Shown one piece after another: positions 52,445-61,524 of a stretch of 64,000 nucleotides of DNA (within the stretch, counting starts at the first letter, position 1; each line of letters starts with the position of its first letter). Made by a program: the position numbers and the translations under genes. Under the pieces are notes generated by a model, which was not told the origin of the DNA, did not search any database, and worked only from the letters and a program-made list of their open reading frames with translations. Source of the stretch: Novosphingobium sediminicola (GTDB lineage: Bacteria > Pseudomonadota > Alphaproteobacteria > Sphingomonadales > Sphingomonadaceae); the NCBI RefSeq assembly GCF_014196525.1, contig NZ_JACIDX010000003.1, forward strand, positions 248,001 through 312,000, written 5' to 3'.

Positions 52445-53563
52445 TTACGCCCCCGGAATAACCACCTGCCGAATGGCTGCGCCGCTGGCCAATTTGTCCA
52501 TCAAGCTGTTGATTTCGGACAGCGGGCTGATCGAGGTAAGCAGCTTTTCCACCGGCAGGCGACCTGCGCGCCACAGGGCGACATAGCGCGGAATATCGCG
52601 CGAGGGGATTGAGGAACCCATATAGCTGCCCATCAAAGTCTTGCCATCGGCCACCAGGCTGAGCGCGTTGATCGAGAGCGATTCGCCCGGATTGGGCAGG
52701 CCGACCGTCACAATCCGCCCCCCGCGCCGCGCCGCTTGATAGGCCGTGGCCAGCACGGCGGCCTTGCCCACGGTTTCGACGACCACATCCGCCCCGCGCG
52801 CGGCCTCTTCCTCGCCCGGGGCAAAGGCGCCCGCCGCGCCCAGTTCCAGCGCAAGCGCGCGCTTCTCCGCGCTGGGATCGACCGCATAGACAGGCTGCGC
52901 ACCAGAGGCCAAAGCGCCCAGCAGCGCGGCAAGGCCAACCCCGCCAAGCCCGTAGATCAGCACGCTTTCACCCGGACGGACGGCGGCCGTGTTCATCACC
53001 GCGCCCACCCCGGTCAACACCGCGCAGCCGAACAAAGCGGCGGTTTCGGGCGGAATGTCGGCGTCCACCTTCACCACGCTGCGCCGGTCCACCACGGCGT
53101 GGCTGGCAAAGGCCGAAACGCCGAGATGATGATGGATATGCGCGCCATCGCATGACAGGCGATGCCCTCCGCGCATCAATTCGCCCCGCCCATTGGCCGC
53201 CGCGCCGTTCGGGCAGAGGTATCCCTCGCCTGACTGACACGCGACGCATTGGCCGCAGGAAGGCAGGAACACCAGCACCACCCGGTCGCCCACCGCGATC
53301 CCGCGCTCGTCGGGATCACCAAGGGCCAGCACCGTCGCCGCCGCCTCATGCCCCAGCGCCATCGGCATCGGGCGGGGGCGATCCCCGTTGATGACCGACA
53401 GATCCGAATGGCACAGGCCCGCCGCATCAATCCGCACCAGCAATTCGCCGGGCAGAGGATTGGCCAGTTCCACCGGTTTCACGTCCAGCGGTTTGCCCGT
53501 GCTATAGGGGGCGGGGTTGTTGCCGCTCTGGGTCAGCACGGCGGCGGTGATGGTCTGGCTCAT
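52445..53563 (-). CDS. zinc-dependent alcohol dehydrogenase
   Basis: A 372-residue medium-chain dehydrogenase. Catalytic-zinc ligands are in GLCHSD and GHEAAA; the four structural-zinc Cys are in CGQCVACQSGEGYLC; the NAD motif is GLGGVGLAAL. The group is near class III/aryl-alcohol dehydrogenases. It probably turns an alcohol into the aldehyde used by one of the ALDHs. ATG 53563 lies 4 bp after the lyase stop, so it is the last gene of the hydantoinase-lyase-ADH unit. Confidence 0.92.
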   Translation of the reverse strand: MSQTITAAVLTQSGNNPAPYSTGKPLDVKPVELANPLPGELLVRIDAAGLCHSDLSVINGDRPRPMPMALGHEAAATVLALGDPDERGIAVGDRVVLVFLPSCGQCVACQSGEGYLCPNGAAANGRGELMRGGHRLSCDGAHIHHHLGVSAFASHAVVDRRSVVKVDADIPPETAALFGCAVLTGVGAVMNTAAVRPGESVLIYGLGGVGLAALLGALASGAQPVYAVDPSAEKRALALELGAAGAFAPGEEEAARGADVVVETVGKAAVLATAYQAARRGGRIVTVGLPNPGESLSINALSLVADGKTLMGSYMGSSIPSRDIPRYVALWRAGRLPVEKLLTSISPLSEINSLMDKLASGAAIRQVVIPGA

Positions 53564-53567
53564 GGTC

Positions 53568-54422
53568 TTACTTTGCCCACTTCTTTTCAAAATCCCAGAC
53601 TTCGTTGAAGCCGATCAGGCCGCAGAATTCCTTGAAATTGAAAATACCGTCCGGCTCGCCAATGCCGTGATCCTTGAGATCGCGCAGGCACTTTTCCATG
53701 GCGGTGGCCGCCACCAGCGAGGTCAGCGAGGGATAGATGGCATAGGCATAGCCGATCTCTTCCAGCACGCTGGCGTTGGGGATGGGGGTCGAACCGCCAT
53801 TGGCCATATTGGCCATCACCGGCTTGTCAAACAGGGCGCAGGCCTTGGCCATTTCCTCTTCGCTTTCCAGCGCTTCGGGGAAGATGACATGGGCGCCGGC
53901 CTTGTCATAGGCTTCCATGCGGCGCATCAGGGCGTCGAAACCTTCGCTCTGGCGCGCATCGCTGCGGGCGATGATGAGGAAGTCCTCGCTCTCGCGCGCG
54001 TCCACCGCCACCTTGATCTTGTCGACCATATCCTCGACCGGGATGCAGCGGCGGAAGGGCGTGTGGCCGCACTTCTTGGGGAATTCCTGATCTTCGAGCT
54101 GGATGCAGGTGACGCCCGCGGCCTCATAGCCCTTGACCGTGTGATGCACATTGAGCAGCCCGCCATAGCCGGTGTCGCCATCGGCGATCACCGCGCTGTC
54201 GCTGGTGCGCACCAGCGTGGCCATGCGGTTGAGCATTTCGGTATAGGTGGCGATGCCCGCGTCGGGCAGGCCCCATGCGCTGGCCGTCAGCCAGTAGCCG
54301 GTGCCATAGACGATGTCGAAGCCGACCTTGTTGGCGATGGCCGCCGTGATCATGTCCTGAATGCCGGGCACGACGAAGAATTTGCCGCTTTCCAGCTTTT
54401 GGCGAAGGATGGGATTGGCCAT
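53568..54422 (-). CDS. isocitrate lyase/PEP mutase superfamily C-C lyase
   Basis: A 284-residue lyase with metal-binding DGDTGYG (Asp81, Asp83) and the catalytic KKCGH motif (116-120), which marks true lyases such as methylisocitrate and 2,3-dimethylmalate lyase rather than PEP mutase. It would cleave a 2-hydroxy dicarboxylate to pyruvate, glyoxylate or an oxo acid plus a carboxylate. With the LeuCD-type hydratase it forms a possible hydrate-then-cleave pair. AGGAAG precedes the ATG. A stem-loop separates it from the hydantoinase B gene. Confidence 0.87.
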   Translation of the reverse strand: MANPILRQKLESGKFFVVPGIQDMITAAIANKVGFDIVYGTGYWLTASAWGLPDAGIATYTEMLNRMATLVRTSDSAVIADGDTGYGGLLNVHHTVKGYEAAGVTCIQLEDQEFPKKCGHTPFRRCIPVEDMVDKIKVAVDARESEDFLIIARSDARQSEGFDALMRRMEAYDKAGAHVIFPEALESEEEMAKACALFDKPVMANMANGGSTPIPNASVLEEIGYAYAIYPSLTSLVAATAMEKCLRDLKDHGIGEPDGIFNFKEFCGLIGFNEVWDFEKKWAK

Positions 54423-54447
54423 TATGTTCTTCCTGCGATTTTTGGGT

Positions 54448-54475
54448 GGCCCCGAAAGCCTGTGCCTTCGGGGCC
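54448..54475. terminator. intercistronic stem-loop
   Basis: GGCCCCGAA pairs with TTCGGGGCC around a 10-nt centre, between two genes of one unit. It has no T run, so RNA processing or partial attenuation is as likely as termination. Confidence 0.45.
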
Positions 54476-54484
54476 GGATAGGTT

Positions 54485-56347
54485 TTAGCCGACGGTGCCC
54501 CACTTGGGCGCCTGCGGCGCGGGCAGGCCGGTCTCGGCAAGGCAATTGGCGCGCAGCGTTTCGAGGTCCGGGCCAAAGTTGAAGGTTTCGATGGGGCCGC
54601 GCTCGGCGCGCATTTTGGCGCGCAGAGTCTCGGTGGCGGCGGCATCCACCGCGCCATCGACCAGCACCACGCCATAGCGCAGCGCACCCTTTTCGGTCAC
54701 CAGCCCCTGCGTCAATTCCTTGGCCAGCAGCGCGGGATCGCGGTCCAGCGGGTCGCCCCAGCCGCCGCCGCCCCAGGTGATGAAGTGCAGGCGATCGCCC
54801 GCCTCCACCGGATAATCCTCCAGCTTGTTGCCGACGACGATCTCGGTGCCGTCCTTCTTGACCAGAACCTTGCGCGCGCGGGCGCCCGGTTCGCCGCCGT
54901 TCACGCCCCAAGGCGGCACGAACCAGCGGTCGTCATGGATGGCGATCACGCCGTCTTCAAGAAAGCGATAGACCATGTCGATGCCATTGCCGCCGCGATG
55001 CAGGCCCGCGCCGCCCGAATCGGCGACCGTTTCATAACGTTCGATGATCAGCGGGAAATAGCGTTCGAGGAACTCGTTGGGCACATTGGTAAAGCCGGGG
55101 AAGAGCGAATGCCCGTCCGGCCCGTCGCCCATCGGGCGGCCCGGAATGCCGCCAAAGCCGATCTGGAAAAGCTGGAACCACTTGCCGTTCTTGTCCGTGC
55201 CCGCATAGAACAGGTGCGGCGAGGACGAGAAGCCCGCAGCGTTGAGGAATTCCGGCGTCTTTTGCCCCAGCAGCCCGCCAAGGATGTCGAACAGGCGGCC
55301 CAGAACGTGGGTGCGGCCCGACAATGCGGCGGGGAACTTGGGCTTGAGCAGCGAACCTTCGGGGATGCGGACATCGATGAGGTCGTAATAGCCGTCGTTG
55401 AACAGGATCTGCGGATCAAAGATCATGATCATGTAGATGCCGAAGAACATGCGCATCATGTTCTCGTTCAGGAACATGTTGATCGAGGCCTTCGACTGCG
55501 GATCGGTGCCGTCGAAATCAAGCACCACGCGGCCATTTTCGCGCCACATCGTGCATTTGATCTTATACGGGCCATAGCCCATGCCATCGTCGCAGATGTA
55601 ATCCTCGAAGCTGACCTTGTCCTCGCCGATCGAGGTTTCGATCAGATGCTTCATCGCGCGGTAATTGCGTTCGAGCAGCAGGTCGGTGGCCGAGGTGAAC
55701 ATGTCATCGCCAAAGCGGGCGGCCATTTCCACCACGCGGGCGGCGGCCACGCGGCATGATGCGATCAGCGCGTTAAGGTCCGCCTTGCACCAGTCGGCCG
55801 TGCGGCTCTGATGCATGACCAGCTTGATGAGGTCTTCGTTGTAAACGCCCTTCTTCCAGATCTTGACGGGCGGGATGCGCACGCCTTCCTGAAAGATCGA
55901 CGTGGCGTGGATCGGCATCGATCCGGGCACCATGCCGCCAATGTCGCTCTGATGGCCGAACATCGAGGTATAGGCGATCAGGCGCCCGTCCTTGAACACG
56001 GGCAGCAGCACCAGCCAGTCGTTGCAGTGCGAGATCGCCCCGCCCACCGAATAGGGGTCGGACAGGAAGATCAGATCGCCATCCTCGACCGTGCCCTCGA
56101 ACCCTTCGAGGAAGGGGCCGATATAGCTGCCGAACTGGCCGACGATCATGCGGCCCTGATAGTCGGCGATCAGCGGGAAGGCGTCGCCCTGTTCGCGGAT
56201 GCCGGGCGACATGGCGGTGCGCACCAGCGTGGCGTCCATTTCGATACGGGCGTTGCGCAGGGCGTTTTCGATGATGTCGAGCGTAACCGGATCAACGGCC
56301 ACGGTGGCAAAAGGCGTTTCATTGGCCTGAATGATCTGTGCGGGCAT
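54485..56347 (-). CDS. hyuB: hydantoinase B / oxoprolinase beta-type subunit
   Basis: A 620-residue HyuB-family protein: an opening VDPVTLDIIENALRNARIEMD segment (split), then EQGDAFPLIADYQGRMIVG, DLIFLSDPYSVGGAISHCND and the late GWGDPLDRDP. In N-methylhydantoinases, 5-oxoprolinases and acetone/acetophenone carboxylases this subunit pairs with HyuA. It is somewhat longer than many HyuB proteins. The gene follows hyuA by 16 bp. The complex needs ATP and would open a cyclic amide or carboxylate a ketone; the window does not decide which. Confidence 0.9.
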   Translation of the reverse strand: MPAQIIQANETPFATVAVDPVTLDIIENALRNARIEMDATLVRTAMSPGIREQGDAFPLIADYQGRMIVGQFGSYIGPFLEGFEGTVEDGDLIFLSDPYSVGGAISHCNDWLVLLPVFKDGRLIAYTSMFGHQSDIGGMVPGSMPIHATSIFQEGVRIPPVKIWKKGVYNEDLIKLVMHQSRTADWCKADLNALIASCRVAAARVVEMAARFGDDMFTSATDLLLERNYRAMKHLIETSIGEDKVSFEDYICDDGMGYGPYKIKCTMWRENGRVVLDFDGTDPQSKASINMFLNENMMRMFFGIYMIMIFDPQILFNDGYYDLIDVRIPEGSLLKPKFPAALSGRTHVLGRLFDILGGLLGQKTPEFLNAAGFSSSPHLFYAGTDKNGKWFQLFQIGFGGIPGRPMGDGPDGHSLFPGFTNVPNEFLERYFPLIIERYETVADSGGAGLHRGGNGIDMVYRFLEDGVIAIHDDRWFVPPWGVNGGEPGARARKVLVKKDGTEIVVGNKLEDYPVEAGDRLHFITWGGGGWGDPLDRDPALLAKELTQGLVTEKGALRYGVVLVDGAVDAAATETLRAKMRAERGPIETFNFGPDLETLRANCLAETGLPAPQAPKWGTVG

Positions 56348-56363
56348 GTTGTTTGCCTCCTTC

Positions 56364-58412
56364 TCAGGCGAGGTTGATGAGGATGTTGCCGACGTGATCG
56401 ACGGTGCCGTTACAGCCCGCCTCGATCAGCGTGGTGGAGTCCATTTCGACGACGATGGCGGGGCCGGGGATGACATCGCCCGATTGCAGCAGCGCGCGGT
56501 CATAGATCGCGGCGGGCACCATCGCGCCATCGGCCCACAATTGATGGTCGCGGATCTTGGCGCGGTCCAGATTGCCGTCCGATGCGGGCAATTCGGGCGC
56601 AGGCAGATCGAGCGCAGGCCCCATGGCCACCGCGCGCAGGTTCACCAGCTCGTGGGCCGAATCCATGTTGAAGGTGAAAAGACGCAGGTGTTCGGCATCA
56701 AAACGGTCGGTGACAGCCTTGAGGCCATCGCGGCGCAGCGTTTCCGGGTCGATGGAGAGCGGCACTTCAAAGGCCTGACCTTCATAGCGCACGTCCAGTT
56801 CGAACTGGCTGGTGATGTCGGCCTCGTTGATCCCTTCGGCCAGCAGTTCGGCGCGGGTCTGGCGCGCCATTTCGTCGAGAACGGCGATCACGTCTTCTTC
56901 CGCCGTATCGGCCACGCGCTTGGAGAAGCTGCGCGCCGTTTCCGTGCGCATCCGCGTGGTGGCATCGCCCAGAGCGCACAGCACGCCCGGCGAAACCGGC
57001 GAGACCGCAGGCCACGAACCCATCAGACGCGCCACGGCGTTGACATGGAGCGGACCCGCCCCGCCAAAGCCCATCAGCGCAAAGTCGCGCGGGTCATAGC
57101 CCTGCTGCACCGAGATCATGCGCAGCGCGCCGAACATGTTCTCGTTCACAATGTCGATGATGCCGCGCGCGGCCTCCATCAGGCCAATGCCCAGCGCGTC
57201 GGCGATGGTCTGCACCGCCTTCTTCGCGCCTTCGCGGTCAAGCTGGAACGTGCCGCCCAGCAGGTTTTCGGGCAGATAGCCCAGAACCACATTGGCGTCC
57301 GTCACGGTCGGCAGCGTGCCGCCCTTCTGATAGGCCACGGGACCGGGTACAGCGCCCGCCGATTGCGGGCCGACACGCAGGGCTTTGGTCAATTCGGGCA
57401 CATAGGCGATCGAGCCGCCGCCCGCGCCCACGGTCTTCACGTCCAACGCCGAGGCGCGGACCTTCAAATGCCCCACTTCGGTGTCGCGCTGGCGGCGTGC
57501 CTCAAGCCCTTCGATCAGCGCGACGTCGGTGCTGGTGCCGCCTACGTCCAGCGTCAGGATGTTCCTGATGCCCGAATTCTTGCCGACCCAAATCGCGCCG
57601 GTGACGCCGCCTGCCGGACCCGACATCAGGAGCGAGACGGGATGCTCTTCCGACTTTTCCGACGACATCAACCCGCCGTCAGAACGCAGCAGGCTGAGCG
57701 AACCGGCCATGCCCGCCCCGCGCAGCTTGTCGCGCAGGTTGCGGACATAGCGGCGCATCACCGGGCGGACGCTGGCATTGGCAACGGTGGTCAGCGTGCG
57801 CTCATATTCCTGCATTTCGGGCAGGACTTCGTGGCTCAGCGACACCGGAACATCGGGCATGATTTCAGCCGCCAGTTCGCCCACGCGCTTTTCATGCGCG
57901 CCGTTGAGATAGGCATTGACGAGCGAAACGGTCAGCGCCTGCACGCCCGCATCGCGCAATTGCGTCAGCACGGCGCGAATTTCGGCATCGTCGATGGGGC
58001 TGATTTCCACGCCATCGGCATCCATGCGCCCGGCGATTTCCAGCGTATCCTGAAGCGCGGCCAGCGGTTCGGGCTTGGGCCATACGATCCATCCCGCCAG
58101 GCCGCCCGGCACAAAGGACCGCGCGATCTGCATCACCTGACGATAGCCCTGCGTGGTGATCAGGCCCACGCGCGCGCCCTTGCCCTCCAGCACGGCATTG
58201 GTGGCCACCGTCGTGCCATGCAGGAAGAATTCCACATCCGAAGGGCTGATCCCGGCCTTCTCGCAAATCGCGGTCACGCCGTTCAGGATGCCTTCCGAAC
58301 TGTCATGCGGCGTCGAAGGCGTCTTGTGGCGCCAGAATTTGCCGCTGGTCTGGTCGAAAAGCAGGAGGTCGGTGAAGGTCCCTCCAACGTCTACACCCAA
58401 TCGGTAGGTCAT
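56364..58412 (-). CDS. hyuA: hydantoinase A / oxoprolinase alpha-type subunit
   Basis: A 682-residue HyuA-family protein of the ASKHA ATPase fold. It opens with LGVDVGGTFTDLLLF (phosphate-binding loop, 5-19) and contains a second LDVGGTSTDVAL loop and a C-terminal VEMDSTTLIEAG region. With HyuB it forms an ATP-driven amidohydrolase or carboxylase. No third small subunit typical of acetone carboxylase is seen, which favours the hydantoinase/oxoprolinase branch. ATG 58412 (MTYRLG) is preferred over 58439 for its GGGGAAAA site. Confidence 0.92.
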   Translation of the reverse strand: MTYRLGVDVGGTFTDLLLFDQTSGKFWRHKTPSTPHDSSEGILNGVTAICEKAGISPSDVEFFLHGTTVATNAVLEGKGARVGLITTQGYRQVMQIARSFVPGGLAGWIVWPKPEPLAALQDTLEIAGRMDADGVEISPIDDAEIRAVLTQLRDAGVQALTVSLVNAYLNGAHEKRVGELAAEIMPDVPVSLSHEVLPEMQEYERTLTTVANASVRPVMRRYVRNLRDKLRGAGMAGSLSLLRSDGGLMSSEKSEEHPVSLLMSGPAGGVTGAIWVGKNSGIRNILTLDVGGTSTDVALIEGLEARRQRDTEVGHLKVRASALDVKTVGAGGGSIAYVPELTKALRVGPQSAGAVPGPVAYQKGGTLPTVTDANVVLGYLPENLLGGTFQLDREGAKKAVQTIADALGIGLMEAARGIIDIVNENMFGALRMISVQQGYDPRDFALMGFGGAGPLHVNAVARLMGSWPAVSPVSPGVLCALGDATTRMRTETARSFSKRVADTAEEDVIAVLDEMARQTRAELLAEGINEADITSQFELDVRYEGQAFEVPLSIDPETLRRDGLKAVTDRFDAEHLRLFTFNMDSAHELVNLRAVAMGPALDLPAPELPASDGNLDRAKIRDHQLWADGAMVPAAIYDRALLQSGDVIPGPAIVVEMDSTTLIEAGCNGTVDHVGNILINLA

Positions 58413-58571
58413 ATTTTCCCCGGCTTCCTTTGGTTTCATGTGCCGGCGGCTGTTGGCCTGGGGCCTTGGCCTGCCGGTTCCAGATGCTCTAAGGCTGTGA
58501 CGTGATCGTCAGCGCCAATGGGGTGAAGGCGTAACGCAATCGCCGCGCTTGGCCCGGCTTTGGGCGCGGAC

Positions 58572-58588
58572 TATCCGCCAAGCGAATT
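58572..58588. promoter_or_regulatory. regulon operator 15
   Basis: TATCCG-CCAAG-CGAATT, between divergent hyuA (159 bp) and ALDH (84 bp) starts. Confidence 0.55.
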
Positions 58589-58672
58589 TTTACCCTCGCG
58601 CAGTGGTCATTCCCCCGGCCCATGGGCAGGTTCAAAGCCAAGGCGGACGCGCCAATCATGGAGAAATTACCG

Positions 58673-60178
58673 ATGGCCCTTGATCTGAACACGCTGCGCA
58701 GTGATTCGCGCGAATTTCTGGCCCGGCGCGGCGCGGGCGAGGGCCTGTTTATCGCAGGGCAATGGCGCAAGGCCGAAGGTGGGCGCACCTTGCCCACGCT
58801 TGACCCGGCAACAGGAACCGAGACCGCGCAGATTGCCGCGGCCAGCACCGCCGATGTCGAGGCCGCCGTTGAGGCCGCCCGCGCCGCCCTGCCGCTCTGG
58901 CGCGCCACGGTGCCGGTCGAGCGCGCGCGCATCCTCTGGAAGATTGCCGATCTGATCGAGGCGCATATTGACGAGCTGGCCGAGCTGGAAACGCTCGATC
59001 AGGGCAAGCCGCTCTATGTCGGGCGCTGGGCCGAAATTCCGGGTGCCGTTAATCAGTTCCGCTTCTTTGCGGGGCAGGCGATGACCATTGAGGGCAATAC
59101 GATCGAAAATTCGATCAATTATCAGCCCGCCGGCAAACAGACGCGTTCGTGGACCGTGCGCGAGGCGGTGGGCGTGGTGGCGGCCATCGTGCCGTGGAAT
59201 TCGCCGCTGGTGCTGACCGCGATGAAGCTGGCCCCGGCGCTGGCGGCGGGCTGCACCATCGTGCTGAAACCTGCCGAGGACACCAGCCTGACCGCGCTGC
59301 GTCTGGCCGAACTGATGGCGCAGGCGGGCCTGCCTTCGGGCGTGCTGAACGTGGTGACCGGGCTGGGCAGCGAGACGGGCGCGGCGCTAGCCAATCATCC
59401 GGGCGTGGACAAGGTGGCCTTTACCGGATCGACCGCGACCGGCCGGGCCATTCTGGATGCGGCCAAGACCAATTTCAAGCGCGTGACGCTGGAGCTTGGC
59501 GGCAAATCGCCCTCGATCGTGATGCCCGATGCTGATCTGGATCTGGCGATTCCGGGCGTGGCCAATGCGATCTTTTTCAATGCAGGCCAAGTCTGCATCG
59601 CGGGCAGCCGCCTCTATGTCCACCGCTCGATCCACGATCAGGTGGTTGAGGGCGTGGCCAATTATGCCAAAAGCATCAAGATGGGCCATGGCCTGTTGCC
59701 CGACACGCAGATGGGCCCGGTGGTTTCGGCCCGCCATGCCGAGCGCGTCGAGGCCTTTCTGACCCGTGCCAAGGCGCAGGGCGCGACCATGCTGGCGGGC
59801 GGCGAGCGGAGCGGCGAGGCGGGAACCTTCATCAGCCCCACCGTGGTGGTTGACGTAAAGCCCGATTTCGAAATCGTGCGCGAGGAGGTCTTCGGCCCGG
59901 TTCTGGTGGCCCAGGCCTATGATGATGTCGAGGAAGTGGTCGCAGCCGCCAATGCCAGCGAATATGGCCTTGCCGCCAGCGTCTGGACCGAGAGTCTGAG
60001 CCATGCCCACCGCATGAGCAGCGACATCCGCGCCGGCACCGTATGGATCAACTGCCACGCGATGTATGACGCCTCGCTGGCCATCGGCGGGGTCAAGGCA
60101 TCGGGCTGGGGCCGCGATTCGGGCAAGCAGGCGATGGACAATTACCTCGAATGGAAGACTGTCTGCGCGGTCGTGTGA
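58673..60178 (+). CDS. NAD(P)-dependent aldehyde dehydrogenase (second)
   Basis: A 501-residue ALDH with PWNSPLVLTAMK cofactor region, Glu274 (LELGGKSP) and Cys308 (NAGQVCIAGSR). It is a paralogue of the ALDH at 49999 with distinct active-site surroundings, so it likely acts on a different aldehyde. ATG 58673 (MALDLNT) is chosen for its GGAG site 9 bases upstream; ATGs at 58658 and 58622 are in frame. It forms a unit by itself: operator 16 follows its stop. Confidence 0.92.
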   Translation: MALDLNTLRSDSREFLARRGAGEGLFIAGQWRKAEGGRTLPTLDPATGTETAQIAAASTADVEAAVEAARAALPLWRATVPVERARILWKIADLIEAHIDELAELETLDQGKPLYVGRWAEIPGAVNQFRFFAGQAMTIEGNTIENSINYQPAGKQTRSWTVREAVGVVAAIVPWNSPLVLTAMKLAPALAAGCTIVLKPAEDTSLTALRLAELMAQAGLPSGVLNVVTGLGSETGAALANHPGVDKVAFTGSTATGRAILDAAKTNFKRVTLELGGKSPSIVMPDADLDLAIPGVANAIFFNAGQVCIAGSRLYVHRSIHDQVVEGVANYAKSIKMGHGLLPDTQMGPVVSARHAERVEAFLTRAKAQGATMLAGGERSGEAGTFISPTVVVDVKPDFEIVREEVFGPVLVAQAYDDVEEVVAAANASEYGLAASVWTESLSHAHRMSSDIRAGTVWINCHAMYDASLAIGGVKASGWGRDSGKQAMDNYLEWKTVCAVV

Positions 60179-60201
60179 TTTGGGGGGCGTCTGAGATGAT
60201 C

Positions 60202-60218
60202 TGACCGATGGGCGGATA
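60202..60218. promoter_or_regulatory. regulon operator 16
   Basis: TGACCG-ATGGG-CGGATA. Right arm perfect; 73 bp before the esterase start. Confidence 0.55.
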
Positions 60219-60291
60219 GGGGATGGCGGGGCGTTGTGAATATGCCCCGCCGCGCCAGCTTTTCCCTTTCCAGTCGAAAGGGAGACAATCC

Positions 60292-61506
60292 ATGCGGGGC
60301 CGAAAAACCAAGCAGTTCAGCCGCCTGTTACCCATCCTGCTGTGCGCCGGAGCCGCAACAGCCCATCCGGCGCAGGCGCAAAATGCTTCGTGCCAAAAGC
60401 CTTGGTTCACTCCGCAGGCCCCGCCGGTGCAATCGGTCGAGGTGCTGCCCGATGGCCGCGTGACGTTCCGCCTTTGCGCCCCGCAGGCCCATGACGTGCT
60501 GGCCACCAGTTCGGATGCGGGCGAGGTAATTCCCATGGGCTTTCCGGTGGGCACGCCGCAGGGGCTGGCGCTGACCCGCGACGACACCGGATTGTGGAGC
60601 GGGACGACCGCCAAGCCCTTCAAACCCGGCCCCTATCGCTATGCCTTCCGCGTCGATGGGGTCCGCACCGCCGATCCCTATGCGCAGGCTTTTTCGCGCA
60701 CCCGCTATGGCATAGAGGCGGTGCTTGAAGTGCCCGGCAGCCAGTTTCAGGCTTGGGACGCCAGCCTGCCCCATGGCGCGGTGGCCAGCGTAGATTACTG
60801 GTCGGCATCGCTGAAAGCGAAGCGGCGGGCGCATGTCTATACCCCTCCCGGCTATGAAAAGGGCGGCAGTCAGCGCTATCCGGTGCTATATCTGGTCCAT
60901 GGCGCGGGCGACAATGATGAAAGCTGGACCGGGATCGGCCATGCGAACCAGATCCTTGACCGGCTGATCGCGGCGGGCAAGGTCAAGCCGATGATCGTGG
61001 TCATGCCTGATGGCCATACGCCCGATGCGGCCCGCGCGATTGATTTTCACGCCCATGATTTCGGCGATGATCTGACCCGCGACCTGATCCCCCTGATCGA
61101 CCGGACTTATCGCAGCACGCCCACGGCTGACGCGCGGGCGATGGCGGGCCTGTCGATGGGCGGTTCGCACGCGATCCGCGAAGGGCTGACCCGGCCCGGC
61201 ACATTCCACTGGATCGGCATTTTCTCGATGGGCGTGGGCATCGGCAGCCAGACCGGCGTGGACCCGAAACGGATCGAGGAATACGCCACCGAAAATGCCG
61301 CCGCTCTCAAACAGGCGGGGCGCGATATGCATCTGGTCTATTTCGCGATGGGGCGCGAGGATTTCCTCTATGCCTCGGTCAAGCCCACCCGCGAGGTGTT
61401 TGACCGTTTCGGCATTGCCCATGTCTATCACGAGAGCGAGGGCGGCCACACCTGGATGAACTGGCGCGATTATCTGGCCGATTTCGCGCCCCGTCTGTTC
61501 AAATAG
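60292..61506 (+). CDS. exported esterase (enterochelin/feruloyl-esterase type) with N-terminal CBM48-like domain
   Basis: A 404-residue secreted enzyme: signal peptide (ending AQAQ), an N-terminal beta-sandwich (about 50-165) with GRVTFRLCAPQAHDV and GPYRYAFRVDG, then an esterase-D/Fes-like hydrolase domain with YPVLYLVHGAGDNDESW, the nucleophile elbow GLSMGGSHA and a C-terminal SEGGHTW His. Such two-domain esterases cleave feruloyl or acetyl esters of carbohydrates, and Fes-type siderophore esters. It could release an ester-linked part of the substrate before uptake. A 14-bp tandem duplication covers its stop codon. Confidence 0.88.
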   Translation: MRGRKTKQFSRLLPILLCAGAATAHPAQAQNASCQKPWFTPQAPPVQSVEVLPDGRVTFRLCAPQAHDVLATSSDAGEVIPMGFPVGTPQGLALTRDDTGLWSGTTAKPFKPGPYRYAFRVDGVRTADPYAQAFSRTRYGIEAVLEVPGSQFQAWDASLPHGAVASVDYWSASLKAKRRAHVYTPPGYEKGGSQRYPVLYLVHGAGDNDESWTGIGHANQILDRLIAAGKVKPMIVVMPDGHTPDAARAIDFHAHDFGDDLTRDLIPLIDRTYRSTPTADARAMAGLSMGGSHAIREGLTRPGTFHWIGIFSMGVGIGSQTGVDPKRIEEYATENAAALKQAGRDMHLVYFAMGREDFLYASVKPTREVFDRFGIAHVYHESEGGHTWMNWRDYLADFAPRLFK

Positions 61507-61520
61507 GTCTGTTCAAATAG
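61493..61520. repeat. 14-bp tandem duplication over the esterase stop codon
   Basis: GTCTGTTCAAATAG occurs twice head to tail (61493-61506 and 61507-61520). The first copy encodes the last residues and stop, so the second repeats a C-terminus-plus-stop outside the gene. Confidence 0.9.
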
Positions 61521-61524
61521 GCCC

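Noticed and set aside
54485..58412. Acetone/acetophenone carboxylase instead of hydantoinase
   Set aside because: No small third subunit gene is seen next to the pair, so the hydantoinase/oxoprolinase branch is preferred, though not proven.
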